Assembly: GCA_965199875.1 (NCBI GenBank)
Contig: OZ241346.1
Span: 3,348,001-3,412,000 of the forward strand
Direction: 5' to 3'
Length of the DNA stretch: 64,000 bases
Source: VXYL01 sp965199875
GTDB lineage: Bacteria > Pseudomonadota > Gammaproteobacteria > Pseudomonadales > Azotimanducaceae
Notes under the pieces: generated by a model
The model's database searches: none
Seen by the model: only the letters and a program-made list of their open reading frames with translations
Told to the model about the DNA's origin: nothing
Translations under genes and position numbers: made by a program
Shown here: one piece after another, positions 40,005-48,070 of the stretch
Layout: each line of letters begins with the position of its first letter
How positions within the stretch are numbered: position 1 is the first letter of the stretch

Positions 40005-40994
40005 ATGAAGAGCATCGCCGTGTTCAACAACAAGGGCGGAGTGGGCAAGACTTCGCTGGTCTATCACTTGGCGTGGATGTACGCGGATATGGGCTGCGAC
40101 GTGGTGGTTGCCGACTTGGACCCGCAAGCCAATCTGACCACGATGTTTCTGAGTGACAACAAGCTGGAGACCCTGTGGGAGGAGTCCAAGACCATCCAAG
40201 CTTCCTTGCAGCCCTTGCTGGCCGGCACGGGCGATGTGACCAGGCCGCATTTGGTGACGCCCGCCCCGGGCATCCATCTGGTTGCCGGAGACATGGACCT
40301 CTCGGCTGCCGAAGACGATCTTTCCAGCCAGTGGCCGGACTGTCTGGACGGCAAGGAACGGGCGTTTCGCGTGTTGTCCGCCATTTGGCGCGCCTTGCGT
40401 CTGGCCGTTGAAGCTACACATGCGGACTTCGTCCTCATGGATGTCGGGCCGAACCTCGGCGCCCTGAATCGTGCCGCGTTGGTTGCCGCAGACCACGTCG
40501 TTGTGCCGGTGGCGCCGGACCTGTACTCGCTGCAAGGCTTGCGCAACCTGGGGCCGACTTTGCGAAAGTGGCGCAAAGGGTGGAAGGCTCGGCGCAAACA
40601 CAACCCGGCAGGAGACTTGCCCATGCCTCGGGGCGCCATGAAGCCCGTGGGCTATGTGGTGCTGCAACATGCCGTGCGGCTGGACCGCCCGGTCAAGGCA
40701 TATGGGCGTTGGATGGCGCGAATTCCCAACGCCTACCGGGAACATGTGCTGGGCAAGGAACCGGTGTCGAGAGTGGTCTCCGCGACCGAAGACGAGAGTT
40801 GCCTCGCCACGCTCAAGCATTTTCGCAGCTTGATGCCGTTGGCGCAGGAAGCGCGCAAGCCGATGTTCGCGTTGAAGCCAGCCGACGGTGCCATCGGCGG
40901 CCATACCCGCGCCGTGGGCGACTGCTACAAGGATTTCCGAGCGCTGGCGAACGAGATCGCGCAACGGTGCGACGTGTCCGCTCGGTTCGGTTGA
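40005..40994 (+). CDS. ParA-like P-loop ATPase
   Basis: A 329-residue MinD/ParA-type ATPase. The deviant Walker A is FNNKGGVGKTSL, carrying the signature Lys, and A' is VVADLDPQANLT. The Walker B-like strand reads FVLMDVGPNLGALNRAAL. No helix-turn-helix precedes the P-loop, so it is like the small ParA/Soj type except for a C-terminal extension of about 100 residues with little similarity. ParB is absent and the partner is instead the AlbA_2 protein, 15 bases upstream. This makes a chromosome-partition function unlikely. A two-gene operon with joint function is an inference from spacing. The start ATG 40005 is unambiguous. Confidence 0.9.
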   Translation: MKSIAVFNNKGGVGKTSLVYHLAWMYADMGCDVVVADLDPQANLTTMFLSDNKLETLWEESKTIQASLQPLLAGTGDVTRPHLVTPAPGIHLVAGDMDLSAAEDDLSSQWPDCLDGKERAFRVLSAIWRALRLAVEATHADFVLMDVGPNLGALNRAALVAADHVVVPVAPDLYSLQGLRNLGPTLRKWRKGWKARRKHNPAGDLPMPRGAMKPVGYVVLQHAVRLDRPVKAYGRWMARIPNAYREHVLGKEPVSRVVSATEDESCLATLKHFRSLMPLAQEARKPMFALKPADGAIGGHTRAVGDCYKDFRALANEIAQRCDVSARFG

Positions 40995-41089
40995 GCAGGC
41001 GTCATCGGGGGCCTTGGCGTCTTCGGCGGCGCTTGGCGAAATCTTCCGCGAGTCCGTGCGTGTCGAGGAGCACGAATGGTCCGGTTTTT

Positions 41090-41264
41090 TCTCGGATAGA
41101 GTGTCCGCTTATGGACGGTTTTCGAGGATGACGTCGACGCAGACCCAAGCGGCACGGTTGTGTTACCGTCGGTTGTGGATGAGACGCTCGACTGCCCAAA
41201 GGAGCTTCTGCGTGACGGCATGCTCGCGGCGCTTACGCCCGCAAGCGGCGGGGGTGGGCCGTGA
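41090..41264 (+). pseudogene. Small AbrB/antitoxin-like fragment coupled to the ABC gene
   Basis: A short frame without a good start reads WTVFEDDVDADPSGTVVLP, then DETLDCPKELL, and ends PASGGGGP-stop at 41262-41264. The pattern of an acidic strand, then DPxG and VLPxxxDExL, recalls small antitoxin-like proteins. Its TGA overlaps the GTG start of the ABC ATPase (GTGA, 41261-41264), a normal coupling sign. No ATG or GTG begins the frame in a useful place, so it may be a remnant. The assignment is weak. The previous 90 bases, after the ParA-like stop, hold nothing recognised. Confidence 0.3.
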
Positions 41265-41974
41265 CTAGCGTGGTGGCCCGCTTGGCGGAGACGACCTTCG
41301 CCTATCGCGCTGGCGAGCCGGTGCTGGACATCGCCGAGCTGGCGGTGGCGGCCGGCGAGAAGCTGTTCGTGGAAGGGCCGAGCGGCAGCGGCAAAAGCAC
41401 GCTGCTCGGTTTGCTTGGCGGCGTGCTTACGCCAAGCGCCGGCACGGTCGAGGTGTGCGGCGAGCCGTTGTCCGCCATGAGCGCGGCGGCGCGAGACCGT
41501 TTCCGCGCTGAACATGTGGGCTTCGTATTCCAGATGTTCAACTTGCTGCCGTTTCTTTCGGTGGTTGAGAACGTGGCGCTGCCGTGCCGGTTTTCGACGC
41601 TTCGCGCCGAGACGGCCCGGCGCAGCGGCGGTTCGATCGCCGCGGAAGCGCGGCGGCTTCTGCAGCGGCTGGGCCTGGCCGGCGCCGATCTGCTGGAGCG
41701 GCGGGCGACCAGCTTGAGCATCGGCCAGCAGCAGCGCGTCGCCGTGGCGCGGGCGCTGATCGGGCGACCGGCGCTGCTGGTCGCCGACGAGCCTACGGCT
41801 GCGCTGGACGCGGGCAATCGCGAACGCTTCGTGCGCCTGCTGATGGAAGAGTGCGACGCCGCCGACAGCGCGGTGGTGTTCGTCAGCCACGATCCGTCGC
41901 TGGCGGCGTCCTTCGATCGCGCGGTGTCGCTGCCGGAACTCAATCGGGCGGTTGTGGAAGCAGCCGATGAGTGA
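41261..41974 (+). CDS. ABC transporter ATP-binding protein (LolD/MacB type)
   Basis: A 237-residue ATPase. Walker A GPSGSGKST lies near residue 41, the Q-loop region follows GFVFQMFNLLPFLSVVENV, the signature reads TSLSIGQQQRVAVARAL, and Walker B is LLVADEPTAALD. Such ATPases drive FtsX-fold permeases for lipoprotein release or small-molecule export. The gene starts with GTG 41261, overlapping the stop of a short upstream frame, and its stop overlaps the permease start by 8 bases (ATGAGTGA, 41967-41974). With the permease and DUF3299 gene it makes one operon. Confidence 0.93.
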   Translation: MTSVVARLAETTFAYRAGEPVLDIAELAVAAGEKLFVEGPSGSGKSTLLGLLGGVLTPSAGTVEVCGEPLSAMSAAARDRFRAEHVGFVFQMFNLLPFLSVVENVALPCRFSTLRAETARRSGGSIAAEARRLLQRLGLAGADLLERRATSLSIGQQQRVAVARALIGRPALLVADEPTAALDAGNRERFVRLLMEECDAADSAVVFVSHDPSLAASFDRAVSLPELNRAVVEAADE

Positions 41975-43484
41975 GCGGGCGGCGCTCTTCGGGTTGGCTT
42001 GGAAGAGCCTGCTCAACCGCCGCTTGACGGCGGGGCTCACCGTGGCGTCGGTGGCGATGAGCGTCATGCTGCTTGTGGCCGTGGATCGCATCCGCAGCGA
42101 AACCAGGACCAGCTTCGTAAACACCATCTCGGGCGTCGATCTGGTCGTCGGCGCGCGCGGCGGGCCGCTCAATCTGCTGCTCTACGCGGTGTTCCGCGTG
42201 GGCGACGCCACCAGCAACATCAGCTGGGCGAGCTATCAGCTGATCGCCGCGCGGCCCGAAGTGGCGTGGAGCGTGCCGTTGTCCCTGGGCGATGCGCACC
42301 GGGGCTACCGCGTGCTGGGCACCAACGGCGACTACTTCGTCCACTACCGCTACGGCCGCGATCGCGAGCTGGCGTTCGCGGTCGGCAAGCCGTTCGCCAA
42401 TGCGCGCGAGGCGGTGATCGGCGCCGAAGTGGCCGCGGCGCTCGGCTACGCGGTGGGCGACGAGATCGTGGTGTCGCACGGCATCGGCGACGTCAGCTTC
42501 GTGCATCACGACGATGCGCCCTTCACGGTCGCCGGCGTCCTGGCGTACACCGGCACGCCGGTGGATCGCACCGTTCACGTGAGCTTGGCGGGCATCCAAG
42601 CGATGCATGCCGAACCCGGAGAGCGGGATCACGACCACGACGACCACCAGGGCGACGAAGACCGCCACGACCACGATGAAGAAGACCACGCCGACGACGA
42701 AGACCGCCACGGCCACGACGAGGACCACGCCGACGACGAAGATCGCCACGACCGCGACGAGGACCACGAAGACGCCCACGCCGATGACGGGGACCATCAC
42801 GAAGACGACGACCCGGACGCCGAAGGCCACCACGAAGACGACCACGTCGACGCCGAGGACCACGACGAAAACGACCACCTTGGAGCCGAGGACCACCACG
42901 ACCACGACGACGCCGCCGTTGAACGCGCGCCGGACGCCATTACCGCTTGCCTCGTCGGCCTGCGCTCGCGTCCGCTGGCGTTGCGTTTGCAGCGCTTCGT
43001 GAACGAATACGATGGCGAACCGCTGATGGCCATCGTGCCGGGCGCGACCTTGCAGCAGCTGTGGGATTTGGTCGGCGTGGCCGAGACCGCGCTGCTCTCG
43101 GTGGCGGTGCTGGTGGTCGCCGCCGGCTTGATCGGCATGACCACCATGCTGCTCGCCGGCTTGGCGGAACGGCGTCGCGAGATGGCGGTGCTGCGCGCCG
43201 TGGGCGGCGGCCGCGGCTGGGTGTTCGCCTTGCTGATCGTCGAGTCGGCAATGTTGGCCGCCACCGCCGCGATCGTCGGTGCCGCGGCCGCGCACGGCGC
43301 GATGTTCGCCGGCCGAGCCGTGCTGGAGGATCGTTTCGGCCTGGCGCTGGCCGGCGGGGCGCCGGGCCTCTTCGATGTTGCGGTGGTCGTGGGCGTGACG
43401 CTGGCCGGAGTGCTTGCCGCGGCGTTCCCTGCGTGGCGGGCCTACCGCTATTCGTTGGCCGACGGGCTTGCCACGCGCGTGTAG
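41967..43484 (+). CDS. FtsX-type ABC permease with His/Asp-rich insert
   Basis: A 505-residue permease of the MacB/FtsX fold. A first membrane helix (GLTVASVAMSVMLLVAVDRI) is followed by a large periplasmic domain and three C-terminal helices around LLSVAVLVVAAGLIGMTTMLLAG. From about residue 220 to 320 (nt 42620-42930) the chain is almost entirely Asp, His and Glu with repeated DEDRHDHD and DHHEDD units, a likely zinc/metal-binding loop. The FtsX core before and after is normal. No similar repeat occurs in the ordinary MacB/LolC. It overlaps the ATPase gene and is 23 bases before the DUF3299 gene. The organisation resembles the zinc-linked Zrg operons of Vibrio. Confidence 0.88.
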   Translation: MSERAALFGLAWKSLLNRRLTAGLTVASVAMSVMLLVAVDRIRSETRTSFVNTISGVDLVVGARGGPLNLLLYAVFRVGDATSNISWASYQLIAARPEVAWSVPLSLGDAHRGYRVLGTNGDYFVHYRYGRDRELAFAVGKPFANAREAVIGAEVAAALGYAVGDEIVVSHGIGDVSFVHHDDAPFTVAGVLAYTGTPVDRTVHVSLAGIQAMHAEPGERDHDHDDHQGDEDRHDHDEEDHADDEDRHGHDEDHADDEDRHDRDEDHEDAHADDGDHHEDDDPDAEGHHEDDHVDAEDHDENDHLGAEDHHDHDDAAVERAPDAITACLVGLRSRPLALRLQRFVNEYDGEPLMAIVPGATLQQLWDLVGVAETALLSVAVLVVAAGLIGMTTMLLAGLAERRREMAVLRAVGGGRGWVFALLIVESAMLAATAAIVGAAAAHGAMFAGRAVLEDRFGLALAGGAPGLFDVAVVVGVTLAGVLAAAFPAWRAYRYSLADGLATRV

Positions 43485-43507
43485 ACTTGGCGACGGAGGT
43501 TCCGACC

Positions 43508-43999
43508 ATGCGATCAGCTCTTCTTGGCGCGGCGCTCGCTTTGCCATGGGCCGCGATGGCCGCGAGCGACGAGGTGCGCACCTTGACGTGGGACGATCTG
43601 CTGCCGCCCGGCAGCCGTGCGCCGCCGCAGGTGATCAGCCACTCCGGAGCGCCGATCTTCGACGATTTCCCCTACAGCGCGAACGCCGAGACCGTGCCGG
43701 AGCTGGCCGGCGTGCGCGCCCGTCTGCCCGGCTTCGTGGTGCCGCTCGACACCGTGGACGGCAAGGTGGCAAGCCTGCTGCTGGTGCCGTACTTCGGCGC
43801 CTGCATCCACCAGCCACCGCCGCCGCCCAACCAGATCGTCCATGTCCGCTTCGCCGAACCCGTCGTCCTGGAGTCCATGTACGCGCCGGTGTGGATCACC
43901 GGCGTGATGAAGCTGGAGCACTACTCCGGCCTTGCCGAATCCGGCTATGCGATGGACGGGCAGGGCATGGAGGAGTACCGGTACGAAAGCGCTGAATAG
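43508..43999 (+). CDS. DUF3299 periplasmic protein
   Basis: A 163-residue protein with a signal peptide (MRSALLGAALALPWAAMAAS). The mature part contains VRTLTWDDLLPPG, RARLPGFVVPLDTV, LLLVPYFGACIHQPPPPPNQIVHV and PVWITGVMKLE, which match the DUF3299 pattern. The domain carries an exposed Cys (GACIH) and a Pro-rich run, typical for the family. Zinc-related functions have been linked to DUF3299 proteins beside FtsX-type transporters. It follows the His/Asp-rich permease by 23 bases, so the three genes are probably one unit. Confidence 0.85.
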   Translation: MRSALLGAALALPWAAMAASDEVRTLTWDDLLPPGSRAPPQVISHSGAPIFDDFPYSANAETVPELAGVRARLPGFVVPLDTVDGKVASLLLVPYFGACIHQPPPPPNQIVHVRFAEPVVLESMYAPVWITGVMKLEHYSGLAESGYAMDGQGMEEYRYESAE

Positions 44000-44118
44000 G
44001 CCTGCGCCATGCGCCGGGCTGCGCTGGACCACGGCTTCGCCTGTCTGGAAGGGGCCACCGGGGTTTGGCGCGTTATGGCGCATAATGTCGCCAATGCACA
44101 TGGACTGACGAGACGACC

Positions 44119-44871
44119 ATGAACGAGACGCAGGGTCCCCAGGCCGCGGGGCTATTGGCCAGATTCGTCTTCTACGTCGGCCTCATCGGCCTGGCGGCGC
44201 TGCCGGTGGGAGCGCTCGGCACGCGCTTCGGCGCATGGGACTTCGGCGTCGGCTTCAACCTGCTGTTCGGCGGCGTGCTGCTGGCGGTCATCGCGCTGGT
44301 GCTTGGCATCGCCGCCTACATCCGGGCGGCCTTGCGCAAGCGCTCGGGCGACCGCCTGTCGGTGGTGGTCGGCGTCGTCGCCAGCGTCGTCGTGCTGGCC
44401 TGGATGGGCATGCAGTACATGACGGCGCAGAGCGTCCCGGCCATCCACGACATCTCCACCGATCGCGTCTCGCCGCCGAACTTCGTGGCCGTTGCGGAAC
44501 TGCGCGGCCCCGGCACCAATTCGCTGCGCTACGAAGAGGCCGAAGCGGAAGCGCAGGCCGCGGGCTATCCGGACCTGGCCGGCATCGAGCTGCGCCAGGA
44601 CGTTCCGGCGACCGTGCAGCAGGCGGCCGCGATTGCCGCGGAGCTGGGCTGGGAGGTCGTCAACACCGATGTCGAGGCGGGCATCGTCGAAGCCACCGAC
44701 ACCACCTTCTGGTTCGGCTTCAAGGACGACGTGGTGGTGCGCGTGCTGCCGGCCGCGGGCGGTTCCAAGGTCGACGTGCGGTCGGTGTCGCGCATCGGGC
44801 AAAGCGATCTGGGCGCGAATGCCGCCCGCATCAGCGCGTTCCTGGAACGTCTCGCTGGACAACAGACCTAA
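44119..44871 (+). CDS. DUF1499 membrane protein
   Basis: A 250-residue protein with three N-terminal membrane helices (FYVGLIGLAALPVGALG, FGGVLLAVIALVLGIAAYI, VVVGVVASVVVLAWMGMQ) followed by the DUF1499 domain. That domain ends in the motif FWFGFKDDVVVRVLP and SRIGQSDLGANAARI, clear in this family. Its function is not known. It precedes an amidohydrolase by 14 bases, so the genes may be one transcript, although no functional link is apparent. Confidence 0.88.
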   Translation: MNETQGPQAAGLLARFVFYVGLIGLAALPVGALGTRFGAWDFGVGFNLLFGGVLLAVIALVLGIAAYIRAALRKRSGDRLSVVVGVVASVVVLAWMGMQYMTAQSVPAIHDISTDRVSPPNFVAVAELRGPGTNSLRYEEAEAEAQAAGYPDLAGIELRQDVPATVQQAAAIAAELGWEVVNTDVEAGIVEATDTTFWFGFKDDVVVRVLPAAGGSKVDVRSVSRIGQSDLGANAARISAFLERLAGQQT

Positions 44872-44885
44872 CCTGGGGAGGAACC

Positions 44886-45890
44886 ATGCCAACGCCGCAA
44901 AGCGCCGAGTGGTACGCCGCCGTGCGCGAGGACATCATCGAGCCGGAACGGCCGATCGTGGATCCGCACCACCACCTGTGGGAGACCACGTCCATGTGGG
45001 GCGCCTACGTCCTCAAAGATCTGTGGGCGGACACCGAGTCGGGCCACAACATCGAAAAGACCGTCTTCATCGACTGCCGCTCCGGCTACCGCAAGGACGG
45101 CCCGCAGCATCTGCGCCCGGTGGGCGAAACGGAGTTCGTCGCCGGAGTGGCCGCCGAGAGCGCCAAGCGCGAGGGAGCGGCGACCATCGCCGCCATCGTC
45201 AGCCACGCCGACATGCGCCTCGCCGAGCAGGTCGAGGAAGTGCTCGCGGCGCACGAAGAGGCCGGCGGCGGGCTGTTTCGCGGCATTCGCCACGCCGGAC
45301 CGTCGGACGATACGGGCACGCTGACCAACGCCGGCCGCGGCTGGCCGTGCCCCTACTCCGAGGAGAACTTCCGCACCGGCGTGCGAACCTTGGGCAGGCT
45401 CGGCTACACCTACGACACGTGGCACTTCTTCCATCAGAACCGCGACTATCTGGCGCTGGCGCAGGCGGTGCCGGAAACCACCATGATTCTCGACCACTTC
45501 GGCACGCCGCTCGGCGTTGGCGCCTACGCCGGCAAGCAGGAGGAGATCTTCGCGCAGTGGAAGCAGGACATCGCCGCCATCGCCGAATGCTCCAACGTGG
45601 TGGCGAAGCTCGGCGGTCTGGCGATGCCGGACAACGGCTTCGGCTGGGATCAGCGCGACACGCCGCCCACCTCGGACGAGTTCGCCGCCGCCCAGAGGCG
45701 CTACTACCTGCACGCCATCGACTGCTTCGGCCCGGACCGCTGCATGTTCGAGAGCAACTTTCCGGTGGACAAGCTCTCCATCTCCTACCACGTGATGTGG
45801 AACGGCATGAAGAAGATCGTCGCCGACTTCAGCGAAGACGAAAAGCACGCCATGTTCTACGGCACCGCGGCACGGGTGTATCGGCTGTGA
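44886..45890 (+). CDS. Amidohydrolase family protein (amidohydrolase 2)
   Basis: A 334-residue TIM-barrel metal hydrolase of the 2-pyrone-dicarboxylate/ACMSD-type amidohydrolase group. The metal motif is IVDPHHHLWE. GLFRGIRHAGPSD, TYDTWHFFHQN, MILDHFGTPLG and a C-terminal FESNFPVDKLSISYHVMWN follow the usual order of this family. The substrate is unknown, probably a lactone or cyclic acid from aromatic breakdown. ATG 44886 follows GGGGAGGAACC, a strong ribosome-binding site. It is followed on the same strand by a CoA transferase and an enoyl-CoA hydratase, fitting a degradation cluster. Confidence 0.9.
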   Translation: MPTPQSAEWYAAVREDIIEPERPIVDPHHHLWETTSMWGAYVLKDLWADTESGHNIEKTVFIDCRSGYRKDGPQHLRPVGETEFVAGVAAESAKREGAATIAAIVSHADMRLAEQVEEVLAAHEEAGGGLFRGIRHAGPSDDTGTLTNAGRGWPCPYSEENFRTGVRTLGRLGYTYDTWHFFHQNRDYLALAQAVPETTMILDHFGTPLGVGAYAGKQEEIFAQWKQDIAAIAECSNVVAKLGGLAMPDNGFGWDQRDTPPTSDEFAAAQRRYYLHAIDCFGPDRCMFESNFPVDKLSISYHVMWNGMKKIVADFSEDEKHAMFYGTAARVYRL

Positions 45891-45931
45891 ACGCTCGCTT
45901 GCGCGTGCCGGCTTCGCGCTAGAGGAAGGCC

Positions 45932-47122
45932 GTGGCAGGTCCCCTGCGCGGCGTTCGCGTCCTCGAGGCGGGCTTGCTCATCCAAGGCCCCCAGGCGGCG
46001 GCGCTGCTTGCCGACATGGGCGCCGACGTGGTCAAGATCGAGCTGCCCGGCATCGGCGATCACAGCCGCCACATCCACGTCGCGCCGGACGATGCGCGCA
46101 GCGCCGTCTACGAAGGCTGCAATCGCGGCAAACGCAGCGTCACCTTGGACTTGCGCCACCAACGCGGCGCCGAGATATTCAGAACGCTGGCCCGGAACGC
46201 GGACGTCGTGGTCAGCAACTTCAAGCCCGGCACGCTGCAAGAGTGGGGGCTTGGCTTCGACGAGTTGTCGGTGCTCAATCCGCGCATCATCTGCGCCCAG
46301 GGCAGCACCTTCGGCCCGCTGGGGCCGGACGCCCACCGGGAAGGCGCGGACCTCGCTGGCCAGGCCGCCGGCGGGCTCATCAGCACCACCGGCCAGGAAG
46401 AGGACCCGCCAACTCCGGTCGGCGCGTTCATTGCCGACCACATTGGCTCCCTGAACATGGTCGCTGGCATTCTCGCCGCCTTGCACGTTCGCGCCGGCAC
46501 CGGCCGTGGCCAGTGCATCGACGTCTCCCTGCTCGGCGGCCAGATCTGGGCGCAAGCCACCGAGTACACGCACTATCTGCTCACCGATCAGGTGCCCGGG
46601 CGCGCCAACCTGGGCCATCCGCTCATCGCCGCGGCCTACGGCATCTTTCCAACCCGGGACGGCTGGATCGGCATCATCGGCGTGCCGCCGGAGGCGCGCG
46701 ACGCCTTCTTCGTCGCCATCGATCGGCCGGACCTGGCCTTGGACGAGCGGCTGCAGGGCATCGCCATCGACCGTCGAATCGTGCGCTGGTTCAAGTCGGA
46801 GTTGGCAGACGCCTTCGCCGAGCAGAGCACCGCGTACTGGTGCGAAGTGCTGGAAGAGGCGCAGGTGCGCTACGCGCCGGTGCGCGACTACGCCGAGGTG
46901 GTGGCGGACCCCGGCGTGTGGGAGAACGGCTACTTCGCCGAGGCCCGGGACGAAGGCGGCGAGGCCCGGCGCGTGGTCGGCACGCCGATTCGCATGAGCG
47001 CGACGCCGCTGCGTCCGGGCGCGGCGGCGCCGCGCCTCGGCGAACACACGGATTCCGTGCTCGGCGAGATCGGCATCGGCGCAGCCGAACTGGAGCAGCT
47101 CCGGCAAGCCGGCACGATATAG
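45932..47122 (+). CDS. CaiB/BaiF family CoA-transferase (family III)
   Basis: A 396-residue family III CoA transferase that moves CoA between carboxylic acids. It starts PLRGVRVLEAGLLIQGPQAAALLADMGADVVKIE (in pieces), with the NRGKRSVTLDL motif. The catalytic Asp lies in REGADLAGQAAGGL, followed by GQCIDVSLLGG. The GTG start at 45932 follows AGAGGAAG. It lies 41 bases after the amidohydrolase. The acceptor acid cannot be told. With the neighbours it suggests CoA activation of a carboxylic acid made by hydrolysis, followed by hydration. Confidence 0.93.
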   Translation: MAGPLRGVRVLEAGLLIQGPQAAALLADMGADVVKIELPGIGDHSRHIHVAPDDARSAVYEGCNRGKRSVTLDLRHQRGAEIFRTLARNADVVVSNFKPGTLQEWGLGFDELSVLNPRIICAQGSTFGPLGPDAHREGADLAGQAAGGLISTTGQEEDPPTPVGAFIADHIGSLNMVAGILAALHVRAGTGRGQCIDVSLLGGQIWAQATEYTHYLLTDQVPGRANLGHPLIAAAYGIFPTRDGWIGIIGVPPEARDAFFVAIDRPDLALDERLQGIAIDRRIVRWFKSELADAFAEQSTAYWCEVLEEAQVRYAPVRDYAEVVADPGVWENGYFAEARDEGGEARRVVGTPIRMSATPLRPGAAAPRLGEHTDSVLGEIGIGAAELEQLRQAGTI

Positions 47123-47243
47123 AACGGCCTGCGGGCCTGCGAAGTGCGAAGACACTCGATCCCAACTCAGAGCGGCGGCTAAGGCTGGCAAAGCCGAGTA
47201 GACTGAACGGGATCGAAACCCAAGCGAACGACAGGAGCCGTCC

Positions 47244-48032
47244 ATGCCCCACGCCGAGATCATCGCCGAAACCCAAGGCCGCGTTGGCATCATCCGCCTC
47301 AACCGCCCGCGCCGGCTGAACGCCTGGACGGACACCATGTCGGGCGAGATCACCGAGCAGATGCGGGCTTGGAACGAAGACGACGGCATCGGCGCCATCG
47401 TGCTCACCGGCGAGGGCCGCGCCTTCTGCGCCGGCGCCGACATCGGCAACTTCGCCGAGCGGGTGGAAACCAACCGCGAAGGCCAGGGCGAGCAGCTGCA
47501 TCGCGGTGGCCACAACCTCACCACCTTCATTCGCCAGTCGAAGCCCACCGTCGCCGCCATCAACGGCTACGCGGTTGGCGTCGGGCTGACCATGATCCTG
47601 CCCTGCGACGTGCGCATCGCCTCCACCGCCGCCAACTTGAGCATCCGCTTCATCAAGATGGGGCTGATGCCGGAACTTGGCTCCACGCGCCTGCTCGCCC
47701 AGCTGGTAGGCCTCGGCAACGCCACCGAGATGTGCCTTACCGGGCGCATGGTGCCGGCCGAAGAAGCGCTGCGCATCGGCTTGGTGACGGCAGTGACGGA
47801 ACCGGACGAACTGCTGCCGACGGCGTTGGCCAAGGCCGAGGAGATTGCCAACAATCCCACCCAGGCGGTGATGATGATCAAGGAACTGCTGCGCAAGAAT
47901 CCGCTCGATCCGGACCTCGAAGCGGTGATGGAGCGCGAAGGCCTGCGCGATCAGATCGCGCGCCGGCTGCCGGACCACGCCGAGGCGGTGGCAGCGTTCC
48001 TCGACAAGCGCGAGGCGCAGTTCAATCGGTAG
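47244..48032 (+). CDS. Enoyl-CoA hydratase/isomerase family protein
   Basis: A 262-residue crotonase-fold enzyme. GIIRLNRPRRLNAW, the oxyanion stretch EGRAFCAGADIGNFA, and INGYAVGVGLTMILPCDVRIAS, with its glycine pair, are all clear. The usual second glutamate site is occupied by LMPELGSTRLLA, which supports a hydratase activity. ATG 47244 follows a CAGGAG site. It ends the presumed amidohydrolase-CoA transferase-hydratase series, with 121 bases between it and the transferase, so it may have its own promoter. The substrate is unknown. Confidence 0.93.
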   Translation: MPHAEIIAETQGRVGIIRLNRPRRLNAWTDTMSGEITEQMRAWNEDDGIGAIVLTGEGRAFCAGADIGNFAERVETNREGQGEQLHRGGHNLTTFIRQSKPTVAAINGYAVGVGLTMILPCDVRIASTAANLSIRFIKMGLMPELGSTRLLAQLVGLGNATEMCLTGRMVPAEEALRIGLVTAVTEPDELLPTALAKAEEIANNPTQAVMMIKELLRKNPLDPDLEAVMEREGLRDQIARRLPDHAEAVAAFLDKREAQFNR

Positions 48033-48070
48033 CAGGCAACCTGCATTCGCCGGTTGCGAGTCGTGAGGCG

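Noticed and set aside
41002..41199. Possible PIN-domain remnant (FVLLDTHGLAEDFA-like reading, minus strand)
   Set aside because: Only about ten residues resemble a PIN start; the other acidic residues are missing.
42607..42930. Repeat array in the permease gene resembling a CRISPR or satellite
   Set aside because: The units lie in one continuous frame encoding a His/Asp-rich loop of a normal FtsX protein. There are no spacers or cas genes.
41940..43547. Long Val-rich minus-strand frame opposite the permease
   Set aside because: It is the antisense reading of GAC/CAC codons. It has no homology signs, and the plus-strand protein is clear.
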